64,000 bases of DNA, taken from assembly GCA_028095005.1 (NCBI GenBank), contig CM051460.1:235060742-235124741 (forward strand), read 5' to 3'. How positions within the stretch are numbered: the stretch's first letter is position 1; every line of letters begins with the position of its first letter. Both the position numbers and the translations under genes were made by a program. The DNA is from Rhynchospora pubera. Taxonomy: Eukaryota; Streptophyta; Magnoliopsida; Poales; Cyperaceae. Of the stretch, positions 12,970 to 23,482 are shown one piece after another. The notes beneath the pieces were generated by a model. The model was given only the letters and a program-made list of their open reading frames with translations. It did not search any database and had not been told where the DNA came from.

Positions 12970-13292
12970 CTTTGTAATGTCAGTTGAATTGGAATCCACC
13001 ACGGCACGAACCTATATCATGTGTTCCCTCTCAGAAGATATTACCTCACTTCCTCTTTCGCAACGGTTCTTCAGGGTTGGTTTGTTGTACAGGAGGTGTA
13101 CAAGGTGTACGCAGCGGCTTAGCAGATGAGCATATGGCACTGAGGTCAATTCCATGCGATCGGCAACTAGCAAGACAAATTGTCAGCAGAAGTCAGCATC
13201 ACTTGGTGCACTTCTGTCTGAAAAGTGGTCCCTTTCTTCCTTGTCCAAACAAACAGGAACAGTTACAAAATAAAATTTTTTCAAGTACCTAA
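12970..13292 (+). other. Unidentified coding-like fragment next to the outer copia LTR
   Basis: An open frame runs from the LTR edge to a stop at 13290 and includes NWNPPRHEPISCVPSQK, GLADEHMALRSIPCDRQLA and HHLVHFCLKSGPFLPCP. The codon use and composition (rich in P, C, R, S) look more like old exon sequence than the AT-rich surroundings. I do not recognise the family. If it is an exon, the outer copia inserted into it and its upstream part lies outside the window. It may equally be chance. 13293-13985 holds no gene that I can see. Confidence 0.3.
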
Positions 13293-13985
13293 AAATGTCC
13301 TAATCAATGAAAACTTGATTGACAGAGCTGTTTGTTACCTTATTACATCAGATCATTCTGTTCTTTTCCTTTTTCTGGTCATTCTTTCTGATTGTTTCAT
13401 GTAGCAATTGCAAATCAACTTGAAAAGTTTTGCCATGCCCTATCAACTTATGTTATAAAAATTAAATGGGCAGTCATCCTATTAGCTTAATTTTTTATTT
13501 TTCTGGTAAAATCCTGCGCGTGAAATATATTTATATGTTTTTATTTTATTAGGAAACTATATATATCAAACAGTATAATATATCTGGCGTCGTACACTCA
13601 TTTATTTATTTATTTAGTTATTGAAAGTTACTAAAAAGATTGGATTGGGTTGGTGTCCTTAACTTATTACCTATTATCAGCCATCTGTCACTCTATTATG
13701 CACCGAATATATACCTTTCGTAATAATATAAAAATATGCTTTCCTTTACGCGTAGTGTATACAAATGCATATCTATCGTCGGGAACACGTTAGGAAAAAA
13801 GATCTAACTTTTTGCCTTTAGGCAATTTAAGATATTATATGGCTTTAATTGGGGAGCGATCTAAACAAAGCAAATAATTATAAAATATAAATTGCCATCT
13901 CTGAAAATCTTAAATCAAGTATTTATTCGGGAGAGGTTTTGCACGGTTTGGGCTCACACGAGGAATTATAGTCGAAAATAATAAA

Positions 13986-14616
13986 ATGGAGGTCAATAAA
14001 AGTTGCGTCTTTCTTCTCTTCTTCTCTCTTTTCCTTCTCTCCACTCTTTTTGGTTCGACACAGGCTCGTGTCAGTTCTCTTCAAGTTCCTTCTGCCATTA
14101 ATGATTCAGGTCAGAAATTTTGTCTTCTTTAATTAACAATTTCTGGGTGTCTCCGTAATTTTTGCTTCTCCTAGTTGTCCCACTTGACAGCTTCTGTCAG
14201 GTTTACTAAAAAAATTTTGGGTACCATATTGTATGAACTAGCTATCAGATGTTAGTTGTTACATTTTAATTTCTAATTGACAATTTGGTATGATATATGT
14301 CATAAATGCTAAAAATAGACTGTTGGATTATGCTGATAAGGCTTCAAAAGTTTGAACTACTCTCTTATTTATTGTAGGCAAGGAAATCAATTTGGCGACA
14401 AACTTTACTCAGGAGCTATCAATGAGGCGTGCTCTTGGGGAATCATCTAAGATTTCAAACCTGAAATCTGTATCAAAGAAAGCTAAAAAGAAGAAGAAAA
14501 AGATAAAGAAGAAGAACGGTGCTACCACTTCACATGGCAATCCCTCACTGGCTCTTTTCTTTTCCACCTCTCTTTTAGGACTTGCTGCCTGTTGGCTTGA
14601 GCAAAAGTCTTTCTAA
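13986..14616 (+). CDS. Cluster gene A: small secreted lysine-rich protein with RRxL motif (2 exons)
   Basis: Exons 13986-14109 and 14378-14616 (donor TCAG/GTCAG, acceptor TTGTAG/GC), phase-1 intron, 120 aa. Residues 1-27 are a clear signal peptide (SCVFLLFFSLFLLSTLFGS). The intron falls at residue 42. RRAL is at 58-61 in SMRRALGES. A lysine-rich block (KKAKKKKKKIKKKNG) replaces the glycine-rich region of its neighbours. The C-terminus NPSLALFFSTSLLGLAACW is a hydrophobic tail that could be a GPI-attachment signal. Same architecture and intron phase as genes B-F, so I treat it as their most divergent relative; primary similarity outside RRxL is weak. Biochemical function unknown. Confidence 0.7.
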
Positions 14617-15009
14617 CCCTTGCAATTATTTTTTATGTTTCTAATACTTGAGCAATGCGTTATGCCAAATTAGGAATTAAAATTGATTGTGCGGAATGTG
14701 CTATGATTTAACTTTTATGATATGAATTAAACCTGCTAATCAACAAAAATTTCTTGAAATATTTATTCTGCTGCCTCTTACATCTAGCATGCATTATAAA
14801 CCAGATTGGGCCCCTTATTAGTTGTTGGCCGGCCTAATATTTAGCTGTTGATATCATATTCGGTACACATTTATATTTGTATAAAACGGGTTTGAGAATT
14901 AAGACGGATTGACCCTCTCTCTGACTATGATAAGTGATAAGTGATAATAGGGTGCCTTTCTTACCATTGAACCTCTAATTTATTTTATTAAATATGCTCC
15001 TAGTCCTTG
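14617..15009. other. Intergenic, no gene seen
   Basis: AT-rich sequence downstream of gene A. Its end contains TAGTCCTTG (15001-15009), one copy of the target duplication of the next element. Confidence 0.6.
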
Positions 15010-16167
15010 GGGTGTTGCTTTTTTCACGATTTCAATTAGCAATACACGCTAATTTTTAAATTTTGACCAAAATATCCTCATCAATCTCCGACCATCTCCC
15101 TTATCTATATCTCTTTTTTTTATTCTTACAGTAAACCACCAGAGGCAGATGGCGATGGGCATTGGATTACCCGCAGGCGTCTGAACTTGTACCATACCTG
15201 GCCTGCCGTTCGATTTAAGCCTGGCTTGCCTGCCTGAGTTTTCCTGAACTAGACGAACAGGCATGAGGATAAGTACCTGGCCTAGCCACGGGTCTCATCA
15301 GACCCACGCCTGCCTGTTCTGCCTGTTCAGAGAGAGAGCGGTGCGGAGAGATAGAAGCGGAGAGCGGCGGAGAGAGAGAAACGGAGAGATCAGGTGCGGT
15401 GCTAGGGTAAGTCCAAAGGAGAGAGACGAAGTCGGGTGGCTAGGGGTAAGTGAAAAGAGAGACGAAGTCGGGTTCAAACAGGCAGCTGCAGGTGCCTTCA
15501 GGTGTGAAATGCTAGGCCTTAATAGGCCTGTTAAAACATTTCGGGCCGGAAAAATAAGGCGACAGGCAATTCAGGTATGTGCAGGCAGACAGGTGTTCGG
15601 ATTGTATGCCCATCCTTAGAGGCAGATACCCCAAGTTCCAACCCTAGAAAAGCATGCATCTCTTCTCACAGGCTGCTTCCACCACATGATTTTCCTGTAT
15701 TTTCTTTTTCTGATGAAATAATTTTGTAATTACAAGTGCTTTTCTAGATTTTTTGGACCAATTTTATAATATCTATTTCCATTTAAAAGATTAGTTAATT
15801 AAACGATATGAATAGAAATTGAGTACGCACATCCAACTTGCTTGCTCCATGGCCGGCACTATCGTTCCCTTTCTCATTTCAAATCCCCTTTTTATTCGAA
15901 GCCCTTTTGAAATATATAAATTTGAATAAGCTATAGAAGACAAATATATAAAGGTCCATACTTTCTTGTGCCAAAATTTTGCTATATTATGCCATGCTAG
16001 TCTTACAATTGGGAATGGATATCATATAACAGAGTATACGGAGAGGGAGAGGGTCAGTGCGTGCAGCGTGGTTATAAGTTCTCAGCGCGTGATGGATAAG
16101 GGCATATTGGTCAAATAAAAAGAATTGTCGTGTATTGCTAATTGAAACCGTGTAAAAAGCAATTTCC
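15010..16167. mobile_element. MULE-like non-autonomous transposon with 9-bp target duplication
   Basis: The ends form long imperfect inverted repeats (about 75-80 bp). The left arm starts GGGTGTTGCTTTTTT, and the complement of the right arm starts GGAAATTGCTTTTTACAC. Both continue with TTTCAATTAGCAATACACG and TTGACCAA. TAGTCCTTG occurs immediately outside each end (15001-15009 and 16168-16176), a perfect 9-bp duplication as made by Mutator-like transposases. The interior (15120-15640) is GC-richer, with repeats of GCCTGCCTG and purine tracts. A 118-codon plus frame there (15263-15619) is low complexity and I do not call it a gene. No transposase is present. Confidence 0.8.
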
Positions 16168-16176
16168 TAGTCCTTG

Positions 16177-16600
16177 AGACAAATAACTGAATTGCATTCA
16201 TTAAGTCGGCTGCGATAAGAGGTCCATGTAACAAGTACATAACTTAATTAATTAATTAATTTTAGGGGGTATAATTCGACATCTGAATGTATCAAATTTC
16301 TTTTATTTTAATCACATCTTCGCATTGCGGAATCTAAACTTATTTCTTGCAGAGAAATAACAGCGTCGCTGACCATTAAATGTTTGACACTTAGTTATGC
16401 AGCTTTGCTACAACAAGTCACGTTTTAAATGACTAGAACATTTATAAAATTTTAATACAAGTACATAACTTAATAGCCCAGCCGCCCCAGTGGGATCGAT
16501 GGACAATGGGTTAAACTTCTAAAGATCAATAATTTAAGTATAAAAAAAGGAAAAAGAAAAATTGAGTTGCATTGGCTCCATCTTTGATTATATATATAGA
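16177..16600. other. Intergenic, no gene seen
   Basis: AT-rich sequence ending in a TATATATA tract at the foldback element that follows. Confidence 0.5.
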
Positions 16601-16974
16601 GTTTAGCTACGGTGAGTCGCGACTCACGGACCCTCCGGTGAGTCGCGACCAAAACTCCTAGATCTAGATCAAAATGACCGATCCAAACCGTCCAATATGA
16701 TCTCTCTATTGAAATCTCCATGTAGACCAAATTTTTCATTTTTTCGAAATTTTTAAGTATTTTTTTGATATTTTAGAAAATCTTTAATCTAATTGGTTCT
16801 GAACCATTCAAAAACATCAGTTTTTAAAAATCCGAAAAAAATACTTAAAAATTTCGAAAAAATAAAAAATTTGGTTTGCATGGAGATTTCAATAGGGAGA
16901 TCATATTGAACGGTTTGGATCGGTCATTTTGATCTAGATCTAGGAGTTTTGGTCGCGACTCACCGTAGCTAAAC
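16601..16974. mobile_element. Foldback element of the GTTTAGCTACGGTGAG family
   Basis: Starts GTTTAGCTACGGTGAGTCG and ends CGACTCACCGTAGCTAAAC. The arms (AAAACTCCTAGATCTAGATC, CCAAACCGTCCAATATG) recur in inverse order, so the element is almost one long hairpin. The right arm lacks about 25 bp (the ACGGACCCTCCGG part) present on the left. It sits inside a TATATA tract. A close relative is at 45092-45492. Confidence 0.8.
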
Positions 16975-16989
16975 TCTATATATATATAT

Positions 16990-17022
<33 letters not shown>

Positions 17023-17024
<2 letters not shown>

Positions 17025-17410
17025 GCTAACGTGCCATAGATGGCTAAGAGGGCCCCGTGCCATAGAGTCGTTTTTCGAGATTCAAAATTCAAATGCTCAA
17101 TCCGAACCGTTCAAATTATTCACCATATTAAAATACCCTTGGAGGCCAAATTTTACATTTTTTCAAATTTTTTTGCTATTTATTATGATATTATTAAAAA
17201 AACGTTATAATTGGAGTATTTCAGACCCTCCAATTTGAACATATCAAAATAAATAGTAAAAAAAATAAAAAAATGTAAAATTTGGTCTTCAATGGTATTT
17301 CAATATGGTGATCAATTTGAACGGTTTGGATTGACTGATTGAATTTCGGATCTTCAAAAAATGATTCAAAAAAAGACGTCTATGGCATTGCCATCTATGG
17401 CACTTTAGCC
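17023..17410. mobile_element. Foldback element of a second family, in an AG/CT/TA microsatellite
   Basis: Left end TGGCTAACGTGCCATAGATG and right end CATCTATGGCACTTTAGCC are inverted copies. Inner blocks such as CCGAACCGTTCAAATTATTC and TTTGAACGGTTTGGATTG also pair. The left side is an (AG)n run and the right side a (CT)n-TATATA run, so the microsatellite arms are complementary too. Confidence 0.75.
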
Positions 17411-18062
17411 CACCTCTCTCTCTCTCTCTATATATATAGAATGATCAATTTTATTTATTTCTTTTTTTTCCCAAATAGAGCTTTCGGAAAAGATTTTTAT
17501 CCTACTACCATGAAGCCGGAAAGAACGCTGAAATATTTTTCACAAATCACAATTGACAGCAAAGAAAAACAAAGTTCACAAAAACATATATTACGCCATA
17601 TTTTCAGAGGACGCAAAGAATATTGACCATAAACATACTCGAGCAATTTCTTATTTAAGAATGAAGTTCCTTACACTCAATAGCGGGTACAGTTTCTTAT
17701 ATGAGAAAAATGGGATGTGCACGGGCATGATTCTCCTTTTGTAATAAAAGTTGTACCATATTTTGAGTAGATACGTGACAAAAATTGCTTCTAAACACTT
17801 CGACGCATGCGCGCATGCCACATACAAGTGTACAACCGACTCTGCCTGACATGCAACGTGGCACAAACCAGCAAGAACAATAGAAAAACCGAATCCCACG
17901 TTTTATTTTGGGAAAGTGGTTTGTTCAAGTTACTTTTTGGTTGCCAGATAGACCTCTTTGGAAACGAAATATCTCGTTGTCTTTCTCTTTCATCTTCTTC
18001 TACAACGGAGCAATTAAACTAATAGAAAGTTTCTCAATTTTGGGAGCCAAAGAGGGAAGGCC
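17411..18062. other. Intergenic, upstream region of cluster gene B
   Basis: No other gene seen. The stretch before 18063 is the presumed promoter and leader of gene B; I could not fix a TATA box with confidence. Confidence 0.5.
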
Positions 18063-19743
18063 ATGGCGAGCTACAAATGCGTCGCCATTGCAATTGTAGC
18101 TATTTGCTTGTGCTTTTGTCACCTCTCTTCATCCCAGGATTCCGTTGTCAAAGGTGAGTGCTTCAGTCATATCTTTTCCCGCCTTTTGTTCCTAGGAAAA
18201 TCAGAATAAACTTTTTATTAGGATATTTTATTAAATTGAATAACTTCAGTAGGAAGATTTTACTAAATGATGGTATTAAACTTTAAAATAATCCAAACAA
18301 AACGACCATTAAAATATAAAGCAATCACAACAGCGAGATCGATGGTAATTAAATACATGAATGAGAGAGCCTAAAGAAAGAGGAATATTGGGTGAAACAC
18401 AGGAAATGGCGGTTTTTGCTCATTTTGCAATAATATACACGAAACATTGAGTGTTAGTGATTTGCAAGACATTACCTCCCTTCACATTGAAATACATTGC
18501 TAGGACGAGTTATAGTGGAAATATCCCCATTGAATTTAATTCTCTTTTCATTTTTATCTTTTCTCTGACCACTAGCTCCTTGTAAATAATCAATTTGTAC
18601 TCTCTCTCCTTTTATTTATTATTTTTTTTAACGAAATGTAGTACACTTTTCAACTGCTACTTAAATAAAAAAAATCTTTCTCTTACTTTGTTGGATCATG
18701 CACTGAAATATGCCACTTAGCAAGTAAAGATTTACATTGAAAAAGAAATTACAAAACAAAAGAAATAAGGAGGCATTTTGCATGACAAAGTAGGTTCACC
18801 AAGTTCGTGTGGAATGTTGATTATCACTGAAAAAGAAATTACAAAACAAAAGAAATAAGGAGGCATTTTGCATGACAAAGTAGGTTCACCAAGTTCGTGT
18901 GGAATGTTGATTATCACTGAAAAAGAAATTACAAAACAAAAGAAATAAGGAGGCATTTTGCATGACAAAGTAGGTTCACCAAGTTCGTGTGGAGTGTTGA
19001 TTATCACTCAGAAACAGTTCTTATATCAACGGTATTTTCTTAAATTTATTTTTTGAGAGCTAGCAATTTTTAGTAATAAAGAAAAAATAACTAAGGTACA
19101 ATACAACAAAAAACATATACCAGCATCAAAACTGGCACAACACAAAAGGAAAACCAGCATAACTCCTTACAAATTCTATACCCAAAGCACCAATACTGTA
19201 CGGTACCGTACCAATACTATCTCAACCAAACCTACCCCGTATTTCTTCAAATTTCAAAAGTAAAAATACAGAACTTTTTTTTTTTTTGTCAATTATACTT
19301 GTGACAACGGAACAACTCAAAAAAATCTAAGGCCGCCAAAGAAAAGGCCTAACAAATTTCTACATCAAGTAACAGATTCGTTCCTATGTGCAGGGAAACA
19401 AGAATGCTCAGAAGCAATCCAAAAAACCACCGACGACCTTAGAAGAGTACTCAAAGGTGGCGGCGCTGGTGGTGGTCATGCCTCTGGAGGAGGACATTCC
19501 TTCTCAGGTGGGGGCCGCGGTTCCAGTAGCGGCCATGGGTATTCAAGTGACAATGGATACTCCAGGACGATTCCTGCTGGTGCTGTGGTTGCCGGAACAG
19601 CCGCTGGAAGGCACGGAAACAGCAATCATTATGTCAAGAGTAACGGTTTTTCATCTCGCATCGGAAGCGACTCACCAGCAGTTGCTCTTCTCGCTATTTT
19701 CGTCTATTCATTCGCCATCTTGAGTATAGTATCATGGGTATAA
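18063..19743 (+). CDS. Cluster gene B: small secreted glycine-rich protein with RRxL motif (2 exons)
   Basis: Exons 18063-18153 (ends AAAG/GTGAGT) and 19394-19743 (acceptor GTGCAG/GG), phase-1 intron, 146 aa. Residues 1-24 form a signal peptide (ASYKCVAIAIVAICLCF). Exon 2 begins GKQECSEAIQKTTDDL, then RRVL at 47-50, then a Gly/Ser/His-rich stretch of about 65 residues. The tail SPAVALLAIFVYSFAILSIV is hydrophobic to within a few residues of the stop and resembles a GPI-attachment signal. Exon 2 is very similar to those of C and E (ECSEAIQ.TTDD..RRVLKG). Exon 1 differs from C-F. Predicted location: cell surface or wall. I know no described function. Confidence 0.82.
18738..19010. repeat. Three tandem copies of a 90-bp minisatellite in the intron of gene B
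   Basis: The phrase CATGACAAAGTAGGTTCACC recurs at 18781, 18871 and 18961, exactly 90 bp apart, within near-identical units. Because 90 is a multiple of three, the minus strand is open through all copies (91 codons, three 30-residue repeats). I take this as a by-product of the repeat. Confidence 0.93.
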
Positions 19744-20798
19744 TGTGAAAATGTTGTTATGTACAGGGATATAAGTGGTTGTAGGATATAGATTGGTGTG
19801 AATTATATAGTTGCGTCGAGGTTTTTGTTGATTGATCGGCTCTTGTTCTTTTGTTATATGACATCGGCTGTTTGTTCTGTTTGTGCTCAATATACTTGTA
19901 CAGTTGTGCTCTGTTTCTCTGTGCATCTGAGATCGTTATTAAATGATAAACTTGCTCCGGTATTAGATGTATAAAGTGATTCAATTAATTATCATGAAAA
20001 TAGAGGTTATGCTGTACAGCTGTAGGTAAACCATAGTAAAATAAGATAAAATAGCATAATGATTGCAGATGAACGAGGTGGATTTAGTGAATTCTAGAAA
20101 TTTGTGAATATGCTCATCTGTTTCACTGCTCACTGCTTCTAAAACAGTTCATGTTTGGAGCAAGGAAGGAAGTTGAAATTAAAATTGCATGAAGGTGATT
20201 CTGAAAATTTTAATGAAATTATAGAATTTGTCCTATTTCAACCGGAAATAATTAAGAATTAAGATCAGGTTCCAAGAAATTTCCTTTTTGCTTGCAATAT
20301 TTTACTCCCAGGAGGATTGGTATATTTGTCTCCAGTTATTACTTGGAATATGTTACCATTTCTAGCAACCAATAAATGTGGCATCTCTAGGCATGGCAGA
20401 CATACTGACATACACGCTTGGTTCACATTTATTGCTAAAATTAATATATACTTTCTATATGTATAAGGTGATATTTTGTATGTTCAAATTAATATAAATT
20501 TTGATTAAATGTTGCCATATATTGAAATTGATCCCGGAAGATCATTAACATATCAACGCATTCATGAAAGGAAAGTAGGAAAATTCATGGAAAGCAGTAT
20601 TCTGATGTTCATCATGTTCCTCAAATCAGTATAAATCTGCTATTGTTATCGTCTGAAAAGGAAACTTTTGTTTCCAATAATCGATCTAAATGGCCAGATA
20701 GGACAGATCGTTGAATCAACTAATATAAAAAAGACCAAGATCTCATGCTCTAAAATATTTTAAACAGACCAAAAAAAAGAAAAAGAGAACAAAAGACA
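19744..20798. other. Intergenic between B and C; carries a repeated upstream module
   Basis: About 20340-20520 contains AACCAATAAATGTGGCATC, GGCATGGCAGACATACTGAC and TAAGGTGATATTTTGTATG. Recognisably related blocks occur upstream of D (21825-21965) and F (27580-27720). So the duplicated unit includes 5' flanking DNA, which may hold shared control elements. Confidence 0.65.
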
Positions 20799-21358
20799 AT
20801 GGCGTGTCAGAATTGGGTCTCCATTCTAGACTTCTAGTGCTGATCTTAGGCTTGAATTTTCTCCATCTAAATATTTCTGAAGCAACAAGGCCAGCAGGGT
20901 TGGTTTCTAGTCATCAACACAAAAATATCCAAGGTTTCTCTTTTTCTATCACTCAGAAACTTATTTTTCTGTCAATTGTATTTCTTTTGAAGTAAAAAAG
21001 TAAAAGTACAGAACAATCAGAAGCCAATTCTCTACATCCAGTAACAGAATTGTTCCAATGTGCAGGGAAACCAGAATGCTCAGAAGCCATCCAAAATACC
21101 ACAGACGACCCTAGAAGAGTACTCAAAGGCGGCGGCGGCGGCAGAGGCAGAGGCGGCGGCGGAGGAGGCCGTGCCTCATCAGGTGGGGCCCGCAGTTCCA
21201 GCAGCGACCACGGTGGGTATGGATACTCGATTCCTGGCTGGGCAGCAGCTGGAAGCAACGGCAACAGCAATAATCGCATAAAGAATTCAGCAACTAGCAC
21301 TAGAAGCGACTTGCTGGTGGCTGCTATCTTCTTTTGTGCAGCTGCAATAATCGCATAA
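20799..21358 (+). pseudogene. Cluster gene C: frameshifted copy of the glycine-rich RRxL family
   Basis: Exon 1 starts ATGGCGTGTCAGAATTGGG, as in gene D, but after CCATTCTA there is an extra 8 bp (GACTTCTA, about 20828-20835) that looks like a local duplication of TTCTA. This shifts the frame and gives an early TAG. After it the normal signal-peptide frame resumes (LNFLHLNISEATRP) to the donor at 20933/20934. Exon 2, 21066-21358, is intact: GKPECSEAIQNTTDDP, RRVL, a long Gly/Arg/Ser region, and a hydrophobic end LLVAAIFFCAAAIIA. If the 8 bp is a sequencing error the gene would be normal. As written, only a non-ATG or shifted start could give a secreted product. Confidence 0.78.
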
Positions 21359-22565
21359 ATGATTCTACTTCATTTCTTATTATTCTGCATTTCGTCAATG
21401 TGTTCCGAAAGATGTACATGTCCCTGTTAATTATGAAATGTTATCTAAATGAAAGTGGCAAATTGACTCCTATTCACGGAACGCGCCTTTAACACGGATA
21501 TAAATATTGGATGTCTCACGTGACTTACTATCATCGGAAAATATTGATTTGTAAGTCATATTTTTTATTTAGGTGTTTGGCATGGACAAAATATTTTCAA
21601 AATTTTTGAGTGGATTTCGATTTCGTGAGTGGGTGAATTTTGTGAAATAGCTCATCTCTGTTTCACTTTTTCTAAAATTGGATCTATTTCAACCTGAATA
21701 AATTTAGAACTAATGAAACATTTCATCTACACCAAACACATTGCCACCTTTAATTCTTGTGCTTATTTTGCTCCCAGGAGGGATTACCATCTTTTGTCTC
21801 TGTTTACTTGTTATAATATAACTAGGAACCAATAAAGCGACATCTCTTGGTATGGCAGACGTGCACATTAAGTTCAATTTAAATGACGCATACGGTACGC
21901 GCGCGTTGGTGCGGACTATACTAAGGTGATGTTTTTGTATGTTTAAATTTAATTATTGTAAAATGTTGACAACTTGTAATGCTATATATTGAGATCAATC
22001 CCTGGAGACAATTAGCATATTTATGCATTTACTGATGGCATTATTTAGTTTTAAAGCAATTCATTCATGTACAACAAAAGAATTTCACAACTACACCAGA
22101 TCCTAATTTTGATCTGAAAGAATTTGTGGGTTTTAGGAGACTTCTTTGACATTTAATATGAGTTTTTCCAATTTTTTTTTTCTGTTATCCTCTAAAAAAA
22201 ACTAACATATCAAATTATCAATACATTTAACACTCTTAATTACTTTCTTATTCTTTTTTTTTAATAACAATTACTTTCTTATTCAAATTTCTTAATAAAA
22301 TCATTGAGTTCAAACCAACCAATAATTTAACTGAAAAAAAAATTGTATCCTCTGGTTTTTCTAAATTTAACTAAAGTTTCATGAAAGGAAATTTCTTGGA
22401 AAGCATCAGGTTTCCTCACATTATCTGCTATAATTATCATCTGAAAAATAAAAAAAGAAGCTTTAGTTCAACATCAATCTAAATCGGACGGATCACTGAA
22501 TGAACTAATATAAGCGATCAAGCTGTTTTGCTCAAACCAAAAAAAAAAAAAAAAAACAAAAGAAA
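21359..22565. other. Intergenic between C and D
   Basis: About 21490-22000 resembles 27200-27730 downstream of gene E (GATATAAATATTGGATGT, TTGGATCTATTTCAACCTGA, GGTATGGCAGAC). Shortly before gene D there is a poly-A run of about 20 (22538-22555). No further gene seen. Confidence 0.6.
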
Positions 22566-23482
22566 ATGGCGTGTCAGAATTGGGTCTCCATTCTAGTGCT
22601 GACCTTTTGCTTGAGCTTTCTCCATCTAAATATTTCTGAGGCTACTAGGCCTGGAGCATTGGTTTCTAGTTCTCAGCACAAAATAATTCAAGGTTTGTTT
22701 GTTTCTCTAATACTGTCGTATTTTTTTTTCACAAAAATCTTTACCGAACATGGTTCTTGCAAATCTACACATTGACCATGCAAATTAGTACTGTCAATTA
22801 TGAAGAATTTACAAGAGAAGATGCTTAATTTGATTGATTATAATGATTAATTGACGAGTGATTCTTTGAATTTGATGAATTGGGTTTTGCTTGGAAGGTT
22901 TTGGGAGAGTTTCCAAGTTTGCTCTCTTTCCTACAGGGATGATCTACTGAAAGAAAATATACATTGCCTTCGTTATTGAACTTTAAAATCATCGAGGTGC
23001 CACGATGCCATCTGAAGAGAAGGTTATGAACTTTCATAAATTTGCGGCTTTCATGACTTCATATTTAAAATGATTGATGCCATAAGCAGCGCAATTTGAA
23101 CAAAAAATATAATTAATTTGCTGATCTTTAATCTGCATTTGCAGCACTCTTTGTCCACATAAATTCATTTTTTAATTATTTCCTACACAAAAAAAAAACG
23201 GTCATAAAACTAATTATAGTTAATGTTCATGCAGAGAAACAAGGTGTCAAATTTTTCACAAATGCCCATACCTCAAATAATGACATTAAAAGGAGGATAC
23301 TAAGAGGTGGCGGCGGAGGCCATGGTGGTGGTGGTAAGGGTGGTGGCGGCTTTTTTAGTTTCCATGGATTCCATACCGGAGGCCATCATAAAAATGGATC
23401 GTCAAGTATTACTGCTAGGAATTCACTAGCTCTAGTTCTCCTCCTTTGTGTTCTCGATGCATTCGTCACTTTATCTAGATAA
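22566..23482 (+). CDS. Cluster gene D: small secreted glycine-rich protein with RRxL motif (2 exons)
   Basis: Exons 22566-22692 (CAAG/GTTTGT) and 23235-23482 (ATGCAG/AG), phase-1 intron, 124 aa. Residues 1-26 are a signal peptide (WVSILVLTFCLSFLHLN). Exon 2 starts EKQGVKFFTNAHTSNNDIK, then RRIL at 62-65 and a run of Gly with His and Lys (GGGGGHGGGGKGGGG). The end NSLALVLLLCVLDAFVTLS is a GPI-type hydrophobic tail. Exon 1 matches C, E and F; exon 2 matches F but not B, C or E before the RRxL. So there are two exon-2 types in the cluster: ECSEAIQ (B, C, E) and VKxFTxAH (D, F). Function unknown. Confidence 0.85.

Noticed and set aside
15263..15619. 118-codon plus frame inside the MULE-like element
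   Set aside because: Low-complexity purine repeats with no recognisable motif. Possibly cargo, but not supportable as a gene.
18732..19007. 91-codon minus frame made of three 30-residue repeats
   Set aside because: Produced by a 90-bp tandem repeat inside an intron. No splice, start or family support.
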